The notes below the pieces were generated by a model. It was not told where the DNA came from, searched no databases, and was given only the letters and a program-made list of their open reading frames with translations. Position numbers and translations under genes: made by a program. DNA of 64,000 bases from the NCBI RefSeq assembly GCF_002715865.1, contig NZ_CP017696.1:124001-188000 (forward strand). Reading direction: 5' to 3'. Below, piece by piece: positions 25,013-33,208 of the stretch (its first letter is position 1; each line of letters opens with the position of its first letter). The DNA is from Bifidobacterium asteroides DSM 20089 (GTDB lineage Bacteria > Actinomycetota > Actinomycetes > Actinomycetales > Bifidobacteriaceae).

Positions 25013-26173
25013 TCAGCTCTTATGGTCAGGTCCTTGAATTCGTTGAACCTTGCCAATGACGAGATTCCGCAAAGGGTAGGCAAGCATTCGGTCAACGAGC
25101 ATGGCTATTGCATCAAGAACTGCAAAAGTCAACAGGCCAGTGATTACGAAAATCAGGATTAGGCTTATTTTGCCTGATATATTTGGTAGCCAAGAGGCGA
25201 CGACACCCCAGATGAATCGGAAACCGAATGTGTTCTCATGCAGGAGGTAGACACCGAAGGTCCCTGCTGAAACCTGCAGTAGGAAAGTGCTCCATCTGTG
25301 CGGGAGGCGGAGCTGCGGAAGCCGACAGGCTGCCACAAAAAGGCAAAATGCAATGCAGATAGGCAGTATTTGCAGGCCCTCATGGATTTGTGCCGTCCAG
25401 GTCAGTCTCTGTGCCCAGTATGATTCCGACAAGACAAAATGATTGAACCCCAGCATGAGTGCTGTGCATAAGACCGTGCAGATGGCCAGCGCACCATTTG
25501 ATATGGCTTGCAACGAATCTCGGTAGGTCTGGATATAAGCGCCGATGATGTATCCCAGAACGGCATATACTACGTTGTTCCAGTGATTGGCTCTGCCGAA
25601 AAACAGGGGCCATGTACCGATGAACATGAGAAGAGCGATCAGCGCAAGAATCTGCTTCCGGGACATGTGCGCATATACAGTATTGATGAATGGGCTAAGA
25701 AGCAGCATGAGAATATACGCATCTATAAACCAGTAGCTGTTGTACAAAAATGGGAATAAACTCCATAGGACCGTATCCAGGGTCTGGGAACCAGATAGCA
25801 GCTCATTGGTGCCAAAGGGCAGGGGTCGGAATTGCTTGGCAATGATTGCAATTACTAGGCATAGAGTTGCGTAGAGAAACATCTGGAACCAGGTCGAGAA
25901 AATTCGCCGCCATGAAAACTGCTTCTTAACAAGGAAGTATCCTGAGATCATGAAGAAGATTGAAACGCCAACCTGACCGTACTGTACGATGGTGAAGCTG
26001 ATCGCGGATTTCCATCCTGGAAACATGGGTAACACGATGCGTGAGGTGCCATTGGTGAAATCAACGTGGATGATCATATGGCAATAGACGACCAGCAGCA
26101 TTGCCAATATGCGCAGGAGTTCGATATTGAGGTTGCGGGCTGATCGGCCTGTTACCTTATCCGGTTGAGACAT
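25013..26173 (-). CDS. Acyltransferase family 3 membrane protein
   Basis: 386 residues with about ten helices. RNLNIELLRILAMLLVVYCHM is the N-terminal acyltransferase-3 motif with the conserved Arg and His, and GVSIFFMISGYFLVKK is the second family motif. Such proteins O-acetylate surface polysaccharides or peptidoglycan by moving acyl groups across the membrane. ATG 26173 lies nine bases after GGGAG. Its end is four bases from the convergent DUF6020 gene and it is divergent from the exporter genes, so it is probably the modifying enzyme of this cluster. Confidence 0.88.
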   Translation of the reverse strand: MSQPDKVTGRSARNLNIELLRILAMLLVVYCHMIIHVDFTNGTSRIVLPMFPGWKSAISFTIVQYGQVGVSIFFMISGYFLVKKQFSWRRIFSTWFQMFLYATLCLVIAIIAKQFRPLPFGTNELLSGSQTLDTVLWSLFPFLYNSYWFIDAYILMLLLSPFINTVYAHMSRKQILALIALLMFIGTWPLFFGRANHWNNVVYAVLGYIIGAYIQTYRDSLQAISNGALAICTVLCTALMLGFNHFVLSESYWAQRLTWTAQIHEGLQILPICIAFCLFVAACRLPQLRLPHRWSTFLLQVSAGTFGVYLLHENTFGFRFIWGVVASWLPNISGKISLILIFVITGLLTFAVLDAIAMLVDRMLAYPLRNLVIGKVQRIQGPDHKS

Positions 26174-26280
26174 CACTATGATCTCCCATCGAGCTGACAT
26201 GAATATGTCACAGGATAATGCTTGGTGCCTACCTGAAGCAGTGACTGAAAAGTGTCAACAAGCTGTTGTTATTTGTGAGG

Positions 26281-27171
26281 ATGCAGAGATGGAAGGATAT
26301 CTTTCACGGCTGTTTGGTAGTCTGTACGTTTGTGAGAAGCATCGTAGATAGATTACGCCAGCGATACCACTATTCGTTGGTTATCCTGCGTGAACTTGTC
26401 AAGACCGATTTCAAGCTCAGGTATCAGGGATCCTTCCTTGGCGTGGCCTGGTCGGTCCTGCAGCCCTTGATGCTCTTCGTGGTCATGTATCTGGTCTTCG
26501 CCAAATTCCTCAGGATGACCGATGGCACGCCGACCTATCCCGTCGTGCTGCTTCTGGGCATCAGCTCCTGGCAGTTCTTCAACGAGTCAACTTCCATAGG
26601 CCTGCGTTCTATTGTGGATCGTGGCGACCTCCTGCGTAAGGTGCATTTCCCCAATTACATTGTGGTCGTGTCGGCCACCATGGGGGCGCTGATCAGTTAC
26701 GGCATCAACCTGATCGTGGTTCTCATCTTTGCCATCTTCTGCCGGGTGCATTTCACTTGGAGGGTTCTGTTGCTGCCCATTAGCGTATTCCAGCTGTATA
26801 TTCTGGCTTTGGGCTTCACGCTGATCATGGCTACCATGTACGTCTACTTCCGTGATGTGTCGCATATCTGGGACGTTTTGCAACAGGTGATCTTCTATTC
26901 CATTCCTGTCATCTATCCTCTGACAGCGGTGTCGGGAATCCACCATTGGTGGGGCCCCGTCGTAGCCAAGCTGCTCCTGCTCAACCCCATTGCGCAATCC
27001 ATCCAGGATATCCGGCATTCGTTCATCGCTCCGGAAACCACTCCGACTGTGTGGAATCAGGTCGGCAATCCATACATAACCATGATCCCCATCCTGCTCA
27101 CCGTGATCATGGTGGTGCTGGGTGTATGCGTATTCCGTAAGTACAATCACAAATTCGCCGAGGTGATGTGA
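26281..27171 (+). CDS. wzm: Polysaccharide ABC exporter, permease subunit (Wzm/RfbD type)
   Basis: About 296 residues with six membrane helices. The ABC-2 entry motif LVILRELVKTDFKLRYQGSFLGVAWSVLQPLMLF is characteristic of Wzm/TagG permeases, and YFRDVSHIWDVLQQVIFYSIPVIYP is the conserved cytoplasmic loop and helix. It forms the membrane channel for a lipid-linked glycan. The start is uncertain: ATG 26281 or TTG 26266. The ATPase gene begins within its stop codon (ATGTGATG), so the pair is coupled. Confidence 0.9.
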   Translation: MQRWKDIFHGCLVVCTFVRSIVDRLRQRYHYSLVILRELVKTDFKLRYQGSFLGVAWSVLQPLMLFVVMYLVFAKFLRMTDGTPTYPVVLLLGISSWQFFNESTSIGLRSIVDRGDLLRKVHFPNYIVVVSATMGALISYGINLIVVLIFAIFCRVHFTWRVLLLPISVFQLYILALGFTLIMATMYVYFRDVSHIWDVLQQVIFYSIPVIYPLTAVSGIHHWWGPVVAKLLLLNPIAQSIQDIRHSFIAPETTPTVWNQVGNPYITMIPILLTVIMVVLGVCVFRKYNHKFAEVM

Positions 27172-28445
27172 TGAGCAAGGCTGGGGAAGCAATCCGTCAG
27201 AAAAAAGACGATCGGCCCGTGGTCCTGTCAGTGGAGCATGTGGACAAGGTCTTCCGGCTGCCTACCGAACAAGCCACAGGACTCAAACAGGCCTTTATCA
27301 ACTGGACCCGAGGAATCAAGGGATACAAGGAGCAGCAGGTGCTGCAGGACGTGTCCTTCCAGGTGCGCCGGGGCGACTTTTTCGGAATTGTCGGACGCAA
27401 TGGCAGCGGCAAGTCAACCCTGCTCAAGCTGATTTCGGGCATCTACTATCCTGAGCGCGGCCATATCTCTTATACAGGCAAACTGGTGCCCTTTATCGAA
27501 TTGGGCGTGGGCTTCAACCCGGAGCTGACTGGTCGCGAGAACGTCTACTTGAACGGAGCGCTGCTGGGATTCACCCGCAGCGAGGTCGATGACATGTACG
27601 ATGACATCGTGGATTTCGCTGAGCTGGGCGAGTTCATGGATCAGAAACTGAAGAACTACTCCAGTGGCATGCAGGTGCGTCTGGCTTTTTCCGTTGCCAT
27701 CAAGGCCCAAGGCGACATACTGATCCTGGACGAGGTCCTGGCGGTCGGCGATGAGGCCTTCCAGCGTAAATGCGATGATTACTTCACCGAAGTCAAGAAG
27801 GATCCCAGCAAGACGGTCATCCTCGTCACCCATGACATGGGCGCCGTGAAGAAGTACTGCGACAGGGCAATCCTGATCAAAGATGGCCATGTGGTTATCA
27901 ATGGCGACAAGGATGATGTAGCCAATCGATACACCTTGGAGAATCTTAAGAATACGGACCAACAATCCGATACTGATAAGTTGGGTGAGAACGAGTATCC
28001 AACTGGTCTTAGCGCCCAGGTCCCCACCCTGCGTTCCTATCCGGTATCATCGTCGGTCTGCAAGAGTTCAGATATCCTCCGCTTCGATGTGGAATACGAA
28101 TGTGCACAATATGACCATCTCTATATGGCTATTGCCATGCACGACACCCGACGCGGCGGTATTGCCTATGACACAGGTTCCATTCCTTTGAAAGGTTGTG
28201 GTCATCGAATAGTGCATTGCTCGATGCCATTGAACATTTTCAACAATGGCGAGTTCCGTCTTGTCGTTTCCTTGCGCGTCAATGATTCCGGACAGACGGA
28301 TAAAGATGCTCCGACGCAGATGATCGCATTTACTAGCGATGAAAATTCGTGTGTCTTTGCCATTCGTGACAAGCGGAATAGGGACTATGCGATGCTGAGC
28401 GATCGCGGTCTGCAAATCAAAGTGCTGGGCGGGGAATCCCTATAG
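27171..28445 (+). CDS. wzt: Polysaccharide ABC exporter, ATPase with C-terminal glycan-binding domain (Wzt type)
   Basis: 424 residues. GRNGSGKSTLLKL is Walker A, NYSSGMQVRLAFS the signature, ILILDEVLAVGD Walker B and VTHDMG the switch His. After about residue 245 comes a beta-rich domain of some 170 residues, as in Wzt proteins that recognise the non-reducing end of their glycan. It powers export of the polysaccharide through the Wzm partner. GAGGTG lies six bases before ATG 27171. The presence of the C-terminal domain hints at a terminally modified polymer, consistent with the nearby acyltransferase. Confidence 0.93.
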   Translation: MSKAGEAIRQKKDDRPVVLSVEHVDKVFRLPTEQATGLKQAFINWTRGIKGYKEQQVLQDVSFQVRRGDFFGIVGRNGSGKSTLLKLISGIYYPERGHISYTGKLVPFIELGVGFNPELTGRENVYLNGALLGFTRSEVDDMYDDIVDFAELGEFMDQKLKNYSSGMQVRLAFSVAIKAQGDILILDEVLAVGDEAFQRKCDDYFTEVKKDPSKTVILVTHDMGAVKKYCDRAILIKDGHVVINGDKDDVANRYTLENLKNTDQQSDTDKLGENEYPTGLSAQVPTLRSYPVSSSVCKSSDILRFDVEYECAQYDHLYMAIAMHDTRRGGIAYDTGSIPLKGCGHRIVHCSMPLNIFNNGEFRLVVSLRVNDSGQTDKDAPTQMIAFTSDENSCVFAIRDKRNRDYAMLSDRGLQIKVLGGESL

Positions 28446-29016
28446 CTGATTGTCATGTGTGCCTCTTTCTCAAAAGTCAGGAATTTATAGGCTGATATGG
28501 GCCGAGCAAGCATGGATACTTCTGATAAGGTCTGCTCTCTAATCCTGATTGCCGACGTATAGGGTTGCGTACATTGTCTGATTGCTTATGGTTCCTGCTG
28601 ACCTCTATATCTTTGGCCTCTATGCCAGAGCTTCAGTGAGAATGCCGTCATTATGGTTTCGTGGTGTGGATGTGCAAGGTTCCATGAATGTATGAAGGAT
28701 TTATCAGTGGGCACGAGCTGACCCGGGTCTGGTTTGGCATGTCTGGCAGTGTCATCGGCTTCGAACTCGCTCATTGCCGACCTCTACATTGAGACGAGCA
28801 GTACGAATTTGAAAAATATTGGAAAACATTTGTTTTATTCATAAGGTTCCCATGTGCAGTGAGCCGAATGTATGATCGATCTCGGTAGGATTAATGCAGA
28901 GAATAATGGTAATTCCGTCACCGTAGCACGTGAGAGTTCCTGTGACTTGGCAGTATAGGCCACAGATTGATACATCTATGCGTTGCTCTCAGACGAGTGG
29001 GAACGGGTACTTGGTG
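28446..29016. other. Intergenic region, no gene seen
   Basis: About 570 bases between the exporter and the dehydratase. An AT-rich stretch around 28808-28845 contains TTGAAA and TTTTAT hexamers 18 bases apart and could be a promoter for the next gene. No RNA gene or repeat is visible. Part of it (from 28930) is open in frame with the dehydratase but does not look like protein. Confidence 0.4.
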
Positions 29017-30087
29017 ATGAGCGAGGGTAAGAAGTTTGAACGTCATGCGGACAGAGTCGGCGGCTGTGAATCAAGCGGTCCCTCATGCCTGATGGTGACG
29101 GGGGGTGCCGGATTCATCGGCACGAATTTTGTGCGCTATGTGCTGTCCCGGCATCCCGACACGCACATCGTGGTGTACGATCTGCTCACCTATGCAGCCA
29201 AGATGGACAACCTCCATGGCCTTATTCCCGATCGGATCGACATGGTCCATGCCGATATCTGCGATGCCGAATCCGTGGATCGTGCCATCCGCCGGTTTCG
29301 TGTTGATGCCATCGTCAATTTCGCAGCCGAATCGCACAATGACAATTCCATCCAGGATCCGGCGCCCTTTATCAGGACCAATCTCTATGGCACCTATGTT
29401 CTGCTGGAGGCGGCCCGTCGCCACGACCTGCGCTTCCATCAGGTGTCCACTGACGAGGTTTTCGGCGATCTCGACTTCGATGATCCGGACCGCTTCACTG
29501 AGACCAGCCCCTACCGGCCATCGAGCCCATATTCGGCCACCAAGGCTGGGGCTGACCATCTGGCGCGAGCTTGGTGTCGCACCTATGGGACCCGGGTCAC
29601 CATCTCCAACTGCTCCAATAACTACGGCCCCTATCAGCACATCGAGAAGTTCATTCCACGGCAGATCACCAACATCCTGTCAGGAATCCGTCCGCGGATT
29701 TATGGGCATGGTCGAGCGATCCGGGATTGGATTCACGTGGAGGATGATTGCCGGGCCATTTGGAGCATCCTGGTCCATGGAGCGCCTGGATCGACCTACC
29801 TTATCGGCGCGGATGGCGAGTTGAGCAACATGGAGGTGCTCAGGATGATTCTGCGCCTCATGGGGCGCAGGCCCGACGAATTCGATTTGGTGGCAGACCG
29901 CCCTGGAGGTGATCGTAGGTATGCCATCGATGCCGGAAAGATACGGCGGGAGCTCGATTGGCAGCCTCTGCACCGAGATTTCGAGCAGGGTCTGGCAGAG
30001 ACGATCGACTGGTATCGTCGTCACCGCAGGTGGTGGGCGGATGACAAGCAGGCGGTCGAGGCCCGCTATCGGGAACAGGGACACTGA
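29017..30087 (+). CDS. rmlB: dTDP-glucose 4,6-dehydratase
   Basis: About 356 residues from ATG 29017; earlier in-frame starts at 28978 and 28930 cannot be excluded since none has a good ribosome site. VTGGAGFIGTNFV is the NAD-binding motif, VNFAAESHNDNSI and VSTDEVFGDL carry catalytic residues (Thr-Asp-Glu), and YSATKAGADHL is the YxxxK motif. It converts dTDP-glucose to dTDP-4-keto-6-deoxyglucose in the cytoplasm, a precursor of dTDP-rhamnose and other deoxysugars. The other rml genes are not in this window. A 25-residue hydrophilic leader precedes the fold. Confidence 0.88.
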   Translation: MSEGKKFERHADRVGGCESSGPSCLMVTGGAGFIGTNFVRYVLSRHPDTHIVVYDLLTYAAKMDNLHGLIPDRIDMVHADICDAESVDRAIRRFRVDAIVNFAAESHNDNSIQDPAPFIRTNLYGTYVLLEAARRHDLRFHQVSTDEVFGDLDFDDPDRFTETSPYRPSSPYSATKAGADHLARAWCRTYGTRVTISNCSNNYGPYQHIEKFIPRQITNILSGIRPRIYGHGRAIRDWIHVEDDCRAIWSILVHGAPGSTYLIGADGELSNMEVLRMILRLMGRRPDEFDLVADRPGGDRRYAIDAGKIRRELDWQPLHRDFEQGLAETIDWYRRHRRWWADDKQAVEARYREQGH

Positions 30088-30183
30088 TATTTGTGGCTGT
30101 ACCACCCCTGGATGTAAACTAGCCGGGTTACCGTCGTGGTCAGAGGATTGTTCTGCCACTGGTGGCGTGCAATACACCCTCCT

Positions 30184-30202
30184 GTCACGGAAGGTCCGTG
30201 AC
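30184..30202 (+). promoter_or_regulatory. Leader hairpin of the rpsF operon
   Basis: GTCACGG-AAGGT-CCGTGAC forms a perfect 7-bp stem 11 bases before the rpsF ribosome site (AAAGGAGG). Autoregulatory leaders bound by the S6:S18 complex are known at this position in many bacteria, so a translational control role is plausible; the diagnostic bulged CCG cannot be settled by eye. Confidence 0.45.
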
Positions 30203-30226
30203 CTGTAAGTCCAAAGGAGGTGGGTG

Positions 30227-30523
30227 ATGTCTGCGCATAAGTATGAATTGATGTTCATTGCCGATCCGGCCATGGATGAGCGCTCGCTGAAGAAGCTGAC
30301 CGACCAGTATCTCGAGGTGGTCACCAAGGAAGGCGGCTCCGTCGACAACATCGACGTCTGGGGCCGTCGCAAGCTGGCCTATGAGATTGACAAGCACAAG
30401 GAAGGCAACTATGTGGTGGTCGAGTACACCTGCGAGCCTTCCGCCAGCGCTGAGCTTGATCGTGTGCTCAATCTGAACGAGTCCGTCATCCGCACCAAGA
30501 TTCTTCGCAAGGATGACAAGTAA
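30227..30523 (+). CDS. rpsF: 30S ribosomal protein S6
   Basis: 98 residues: KYELMFIADPAMDERSL, VDNIDVWGRRKLAYEIDKHKEGNYVVVEY and ESVIRTKILRKDD are the standard S6 blocks. S6 binds 16S rRNA with S18 on the platform of the small subunit. ATG 30227 lies six bases after a full GGAGG. It opens the conserved rpsF-ssb-rpsR-rplI operon. Confidence 0.97.
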   Translation: MSAHKYELMFIADPAMDERSLKKLTDQYLEVVTKEGGSVDNIDVWGRRKLAYEIDKHKEGNYVVVEYTCEPSASAELDRVLNLNESVIRTKILRKDDK

Positions 30524-30646
30524 GCAAATAACAAAAGGACGTCGAAGCGTCGGCTGACATTCACGCCCCGCGTCGAAGGTCCAAGGGTGCGGGATTCGCC
30601 CCAGCAGGCCCATTCCCAAGTCCTCATTCCGAGGAAAGGTCGTGAC

Positions 30647-31264
30647 ATGGCGGGAGATACATACATCACCGTGGTGGGTAATCTCACTGCGGATCCGGAG
30701 GTGCGTACGACCTCCAACGGAGGCACGGTGGCCAACCTGACCATCGCGTCCACGCCCAGGCAGTTCAACAGGAACTCGGGGCAGTGGGAGGACGGCGACT
30801 CGCTCTTCATGCGTTGCTCGGCCTGGGACTCCACATACAGTCCCATGGCCTCCAACATTCAGGCCAGCCTGACCAAGGGCATGAGGGTGATTGCCCAGGG
30901 TCGTCTGGTGCAGCGCTCCTATCAGGATCGTGAGGGCAACAACCGCACGGTCGTGGAGCTGCGTTTGGACGAGATTGGACCCGCACTGACACGGAATACT
31001 GCCCAGGTCACCAGGAACGCCAACACTGGTGGCGGTGGATCCCGTGGTGGCTTCGCCGGCTCCAACAACGGCGGCTACCAGGGTGGGGCATCCTACCAGG
31101 GTGGCGCCGGCGCGGCATCGGCCCCCATGGGTCGTCAGCAGCCAGCGCAGAACCAACAGGCTCCCGCTCAGGATCCATGGTCATCGACCGGATCCGGCGA
31201 TTCCTTCGGATCCTTCGGGTCCACCGGCGAGTTCGGTGGTTCCGGGGACGAACCCGAATTCTGA
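30647..31264 (+). CDS. ssb: Single-stranded DNA-binding protein
   Basis: 205 residues. The OB fold covers about the first 120 (ITVVGNLTADPEVRTTSNGGTVANLTIAS, WDSTYSPMASNIQASLTKGMRVIAQGRL). A Gly/Gln/Ser-rich linker follows and the acidic tip ends DEPEF, which recruits partner proteins. ATG 30647 has GAGGAAAGG upstream; 60 more in-frame bases upstream look non-coding. It protects single-stranded DNA in replication and repair. Confidence 0.96.
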   Translation: MAGDTYITVVGNLTADPEVRTTSNGGTVANLTIASTPRQFNRNSGQWEDGDSLFMRCSAWDSTYSPMASNIQASLTKGMRVIAQGRLVQRSYQDREGNNRTVVELRLDEIGPALTRNTAQVTRNANTGGGGSRGGFAGSNNGGYQGGASYQGGAGAASAPMGRQQPAQNQQAPAQDPWSSTGSGDSFGSFGSTGEFGGSGDEPEF

Positions 31265-31300
31265 AGTTTCATAGCGTCATCATTCATTTAAGGAGTACCA

Positions 31301-31549
31301 ATGTCACGTAAAAGGCCGCAACCGCCGGTCAAGCCCTTCAAGAAGAAGCCAAATCCTCTGAGGGCCGCCAAGATTCATACCATCGATTACAAGGACGTGG
31401 CTCTGCTGCGCAAGTTCATCTCCGACCGTGGCAAGATTCGTTCACGCCGTATCACTGGCGTCACCGTCCAGGAGCAGCGTGAGATTTCCAAGGCGATCAA
31501 GAACGCCCGCGAGATGGCCCTGCTGCCTTACGCCACCAACGGTCGCTGA
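31301..31549 (+). CDS. rpsR: 30S ribosomal protein S18
   Basis: 82 residues with [50 protein letters not shown], the S18 core. AAGGAG lies just before the ATG. No cysteine motif is present, so this is the zinc-independent form. Confidence 0.97.
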   Translation: MSRKRPQPPVKPFKKKPNPLRAAKIHTIDYKDVALLRKFISDRGKIRSRRITGVTVQEQREISKAIKNAREMALLPYATNGR

Positions 31550-31563
31550 GGGAGGTCCGGATT

Positions 31564-32013
31564 ATGGCAAAGGAAACCAAGGTTATTCTGACCGATACCG
31601 TGACCGATCTGGGCCACAAGGGCGACGTTGTCGCCGTCAAGCCTGGTTATGCGCGCAACTTTCTGATTCCTCAGGGCCTGGCTTTCGCCTGGTCCAAGGG
31701 CGCTGCTGCGCAGATCGAGTCCCTGCAGCGGGCCCGTCGTGCCAAGTCCATGGCCACCCGTGAGGATGCCGTGGCTGCTAAGGCCGCCATTGATGGGCAG
31801 ACCGTCGAGATCGCTGCCAAGGTGTCCGATTCGGGCAAGCTCTTCGGCGGCATTTCCAACGATGCCATCGCCCAGGCTCTTCGCCCCCTGGCCGATGTGA
31901 ATCCCCGCGCCATCTCCGTGGAGACCATCAAGGCCACCGGCGAGTTCCCGGCCACCGTAGCCCTGCATCCTGAGATCTCGGCCGCTTTCACGGTCAAGGT
32001 CGTCGCAGAGTAG
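31564..32013 (+). CDS. rplI: 50S ribosomal protein L9
   Basis: 149 residues. [37 protein letters not shown] is the N-terminal rRNA-binding domain, followed by the long connecting helix and the C-terminal domain ([30 protein letters not shown]). It begins 14 bases after rpsR and ends the operon before a strong hairpin. Confidence 0.97.
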   Translation: MAKETKVILTDTVTDLGHKGDVVAVKPGYARNFLIPQGLAFAWSKGAAAQIESLQRARRAKSMATREDAVAAKAAIDGQTVEIAAKVSDSGKLFGGISNDAIAQALRPLADVNPRAISVETIKATGEFPATVALHPEISAAFTVKVVAE

Positions 32014-32099
32014 CAAACCTGGGGTCGGTGTTGGTTTCCAACTCGCCGACCCCGATTATCCCATAGCGATCCTTTTGAAATAGGGATCAAGGCTTAAGC

Positions 32100-32141
32100 A
32101 GAAGGCCTTCCCGCAGCAGATCATGCGCGGGAAGGCCTTCT
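32100..32141. terminator. Bidirectional terminator between rplI and the tautomerase gene
   Basis: Perfect 15-base arms (32100-32114 and 32127-32141; AGAAGGCCTTCCCGC and its complement) flank a 12-base loop. The AAG/CTT ends give short T-rich tails in both directions. It lies between convergent genes. Confidence 0.85.
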
Positions 32142-32166
32142 TATGTATTACAGCGGATTATTCAAT

Positions 32167-32514
32167 TTAGAAATTGCCGCCGTTCCAGCCCCAGTCAGTA
32201 GTGGCCGTGTAACGGATGTAGGTGCGGTCCTTAGGAATGGACAGCTCCGATTCCAGCGCGTCCATGATGGTCTTGGTCAGACTTTCCCAGGCGGACTTGG
32301 GCACGTCACTGCCGAAGACGTTGACCTCCACATAGGCTGCGGGCTTGCTGTCGTCACCACCGAAGTAGATGGGCATGTCCGACTCGAAGGGGCACATGAG
32401 CCAGCCCTCGGACTTGCCGGGGACGGCGGTGATGGCCTTGCCATAGGCGGTCTTGATCCGCTCGCGCTGTTCGGCGGTGATGGGTGTGCTCACATGAGTG
32501 TGGATAACGGGCAT
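32167..32514 (-). CDS. MIF-superfamily tautomerase
   Basis: 115 residues, the length of macrophage migration inhibitory factor proteins. After Met comes Pro2, the catalytic base; a Lys sits near residue 34, IYFGGDDSKPAAYVEV matches the MIF FGG strand, and IPKDRTYIRYTATTDWGWNGGNF corresponds to the C-terminal DRxYI...GWN strand of MIF. It probably tautomerises phenylpyruvate-like keto acids; real substrate unknown. It is monocistronic, ending at a shared terminator. Confidence 0.88.
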   Translation of the reverse strand: MPVIHTHVSTPITAEQRERIKTAYGKAITAVPGKSEGWLMCPFESDMPIYFGGDDSKPAAYVEVNVFGSDVPKSAWESLTKTIMDALESELSIPKDRTYIRYTATTDWGWNGGNF

Positions 32515-32623
32515 GATGCTTCCTTTCCTGTCCGTCAGGCATGACCAATCAGAATGATTCGATCCGCCTGACGGATGGCTGACTATTCCCGTCCCATAGT
32601 AGCCTCGACCGGGTGGAACGAGC

Positions 32624-33130
32624 TCAGCGCCAGCCGAAGGGACGATGACGCAGGGACCAGGCTCCTAGACGATGGGCCACCGAACGCGTGTTGACAGGTT
32701 TGTCGGGCGCGGGTGCGTCCAGCAGCCACTTGCGGATCAGGAAGTTCCAGATGGCCACTACCACGGTGGCCGTGATTTTGGCGATGTTTGAGTAGAGCAG
32801 ATAGCGGGCGTGCATGGTGGTGATGGCATCCGATGGCAGCATGGCGGTACCCAACCATAGGATCACCTCGTTGATTCCCAGACCGATGACCGAGGAGACC
32901 AGGAAGACCGTCATCTCCATCCACCGGGCCATGTCCTCCCGATGCTTGAAGACGTAACGCATGCTGGCCAGATAGTTGAAGACCAGAGAGATCAGGAAGG
33001 AGATGGCTCCTGCCAGGACATTGTTCAGGTGTGGCCCCATGATCAGCAGGTTCATGATGCCGATGTCAATCAGAAAGGCGATGACGCCCACGATGCCGAA
33101 CTTGAGCAGCTGTCCGATTAATCTACGCAC
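32624..33130 (-). CDS. GtrA-family membrane protein
   Basis: 168 residues with four membrane helices. QLLKFGIVGVIAFLIDIGIMNLL and the YLASMRYVFKHRE stretch after helix 3 are family signatures. GtrA-like proteins are thought to help move undecaprenyl-linked sugars across the membrane. The soluble C-terminal tail is basic. No glycosyltransferase is adjacent, so its pathway cannot be assigned. Confidence 0.85.
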   Translation of the reverse strand: MRRLIGQLLKFGIVGVIAFLIDIGIMNLLIMGPHLNNVLAGAISFLISLVFNYLASMRYVFKHREDMARWMEMTVFLVSSVIGLGINEVILWLGTAMLPSDAITTMHARYLLYSNIAKITATVVVAIWNFLIRKWLLDAPAPDKPVNTRSVAHRLGAWSLRHRPFGWR

Positions 33131-33208
33131 GGTAGCCTATTCAATCATTCCTCCTGTGCTGTCAGGGTACCAGGAGCCGCTTGTGTGCAAAAGCCTTACG
33201 TTACGCCC

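Noticed and set aside
28586-28774. 62-codon minus-strand frame in the exporter-rmlB gap
   Set aside because: No ribosome site, no codon bias and no similarity; a chance frame.
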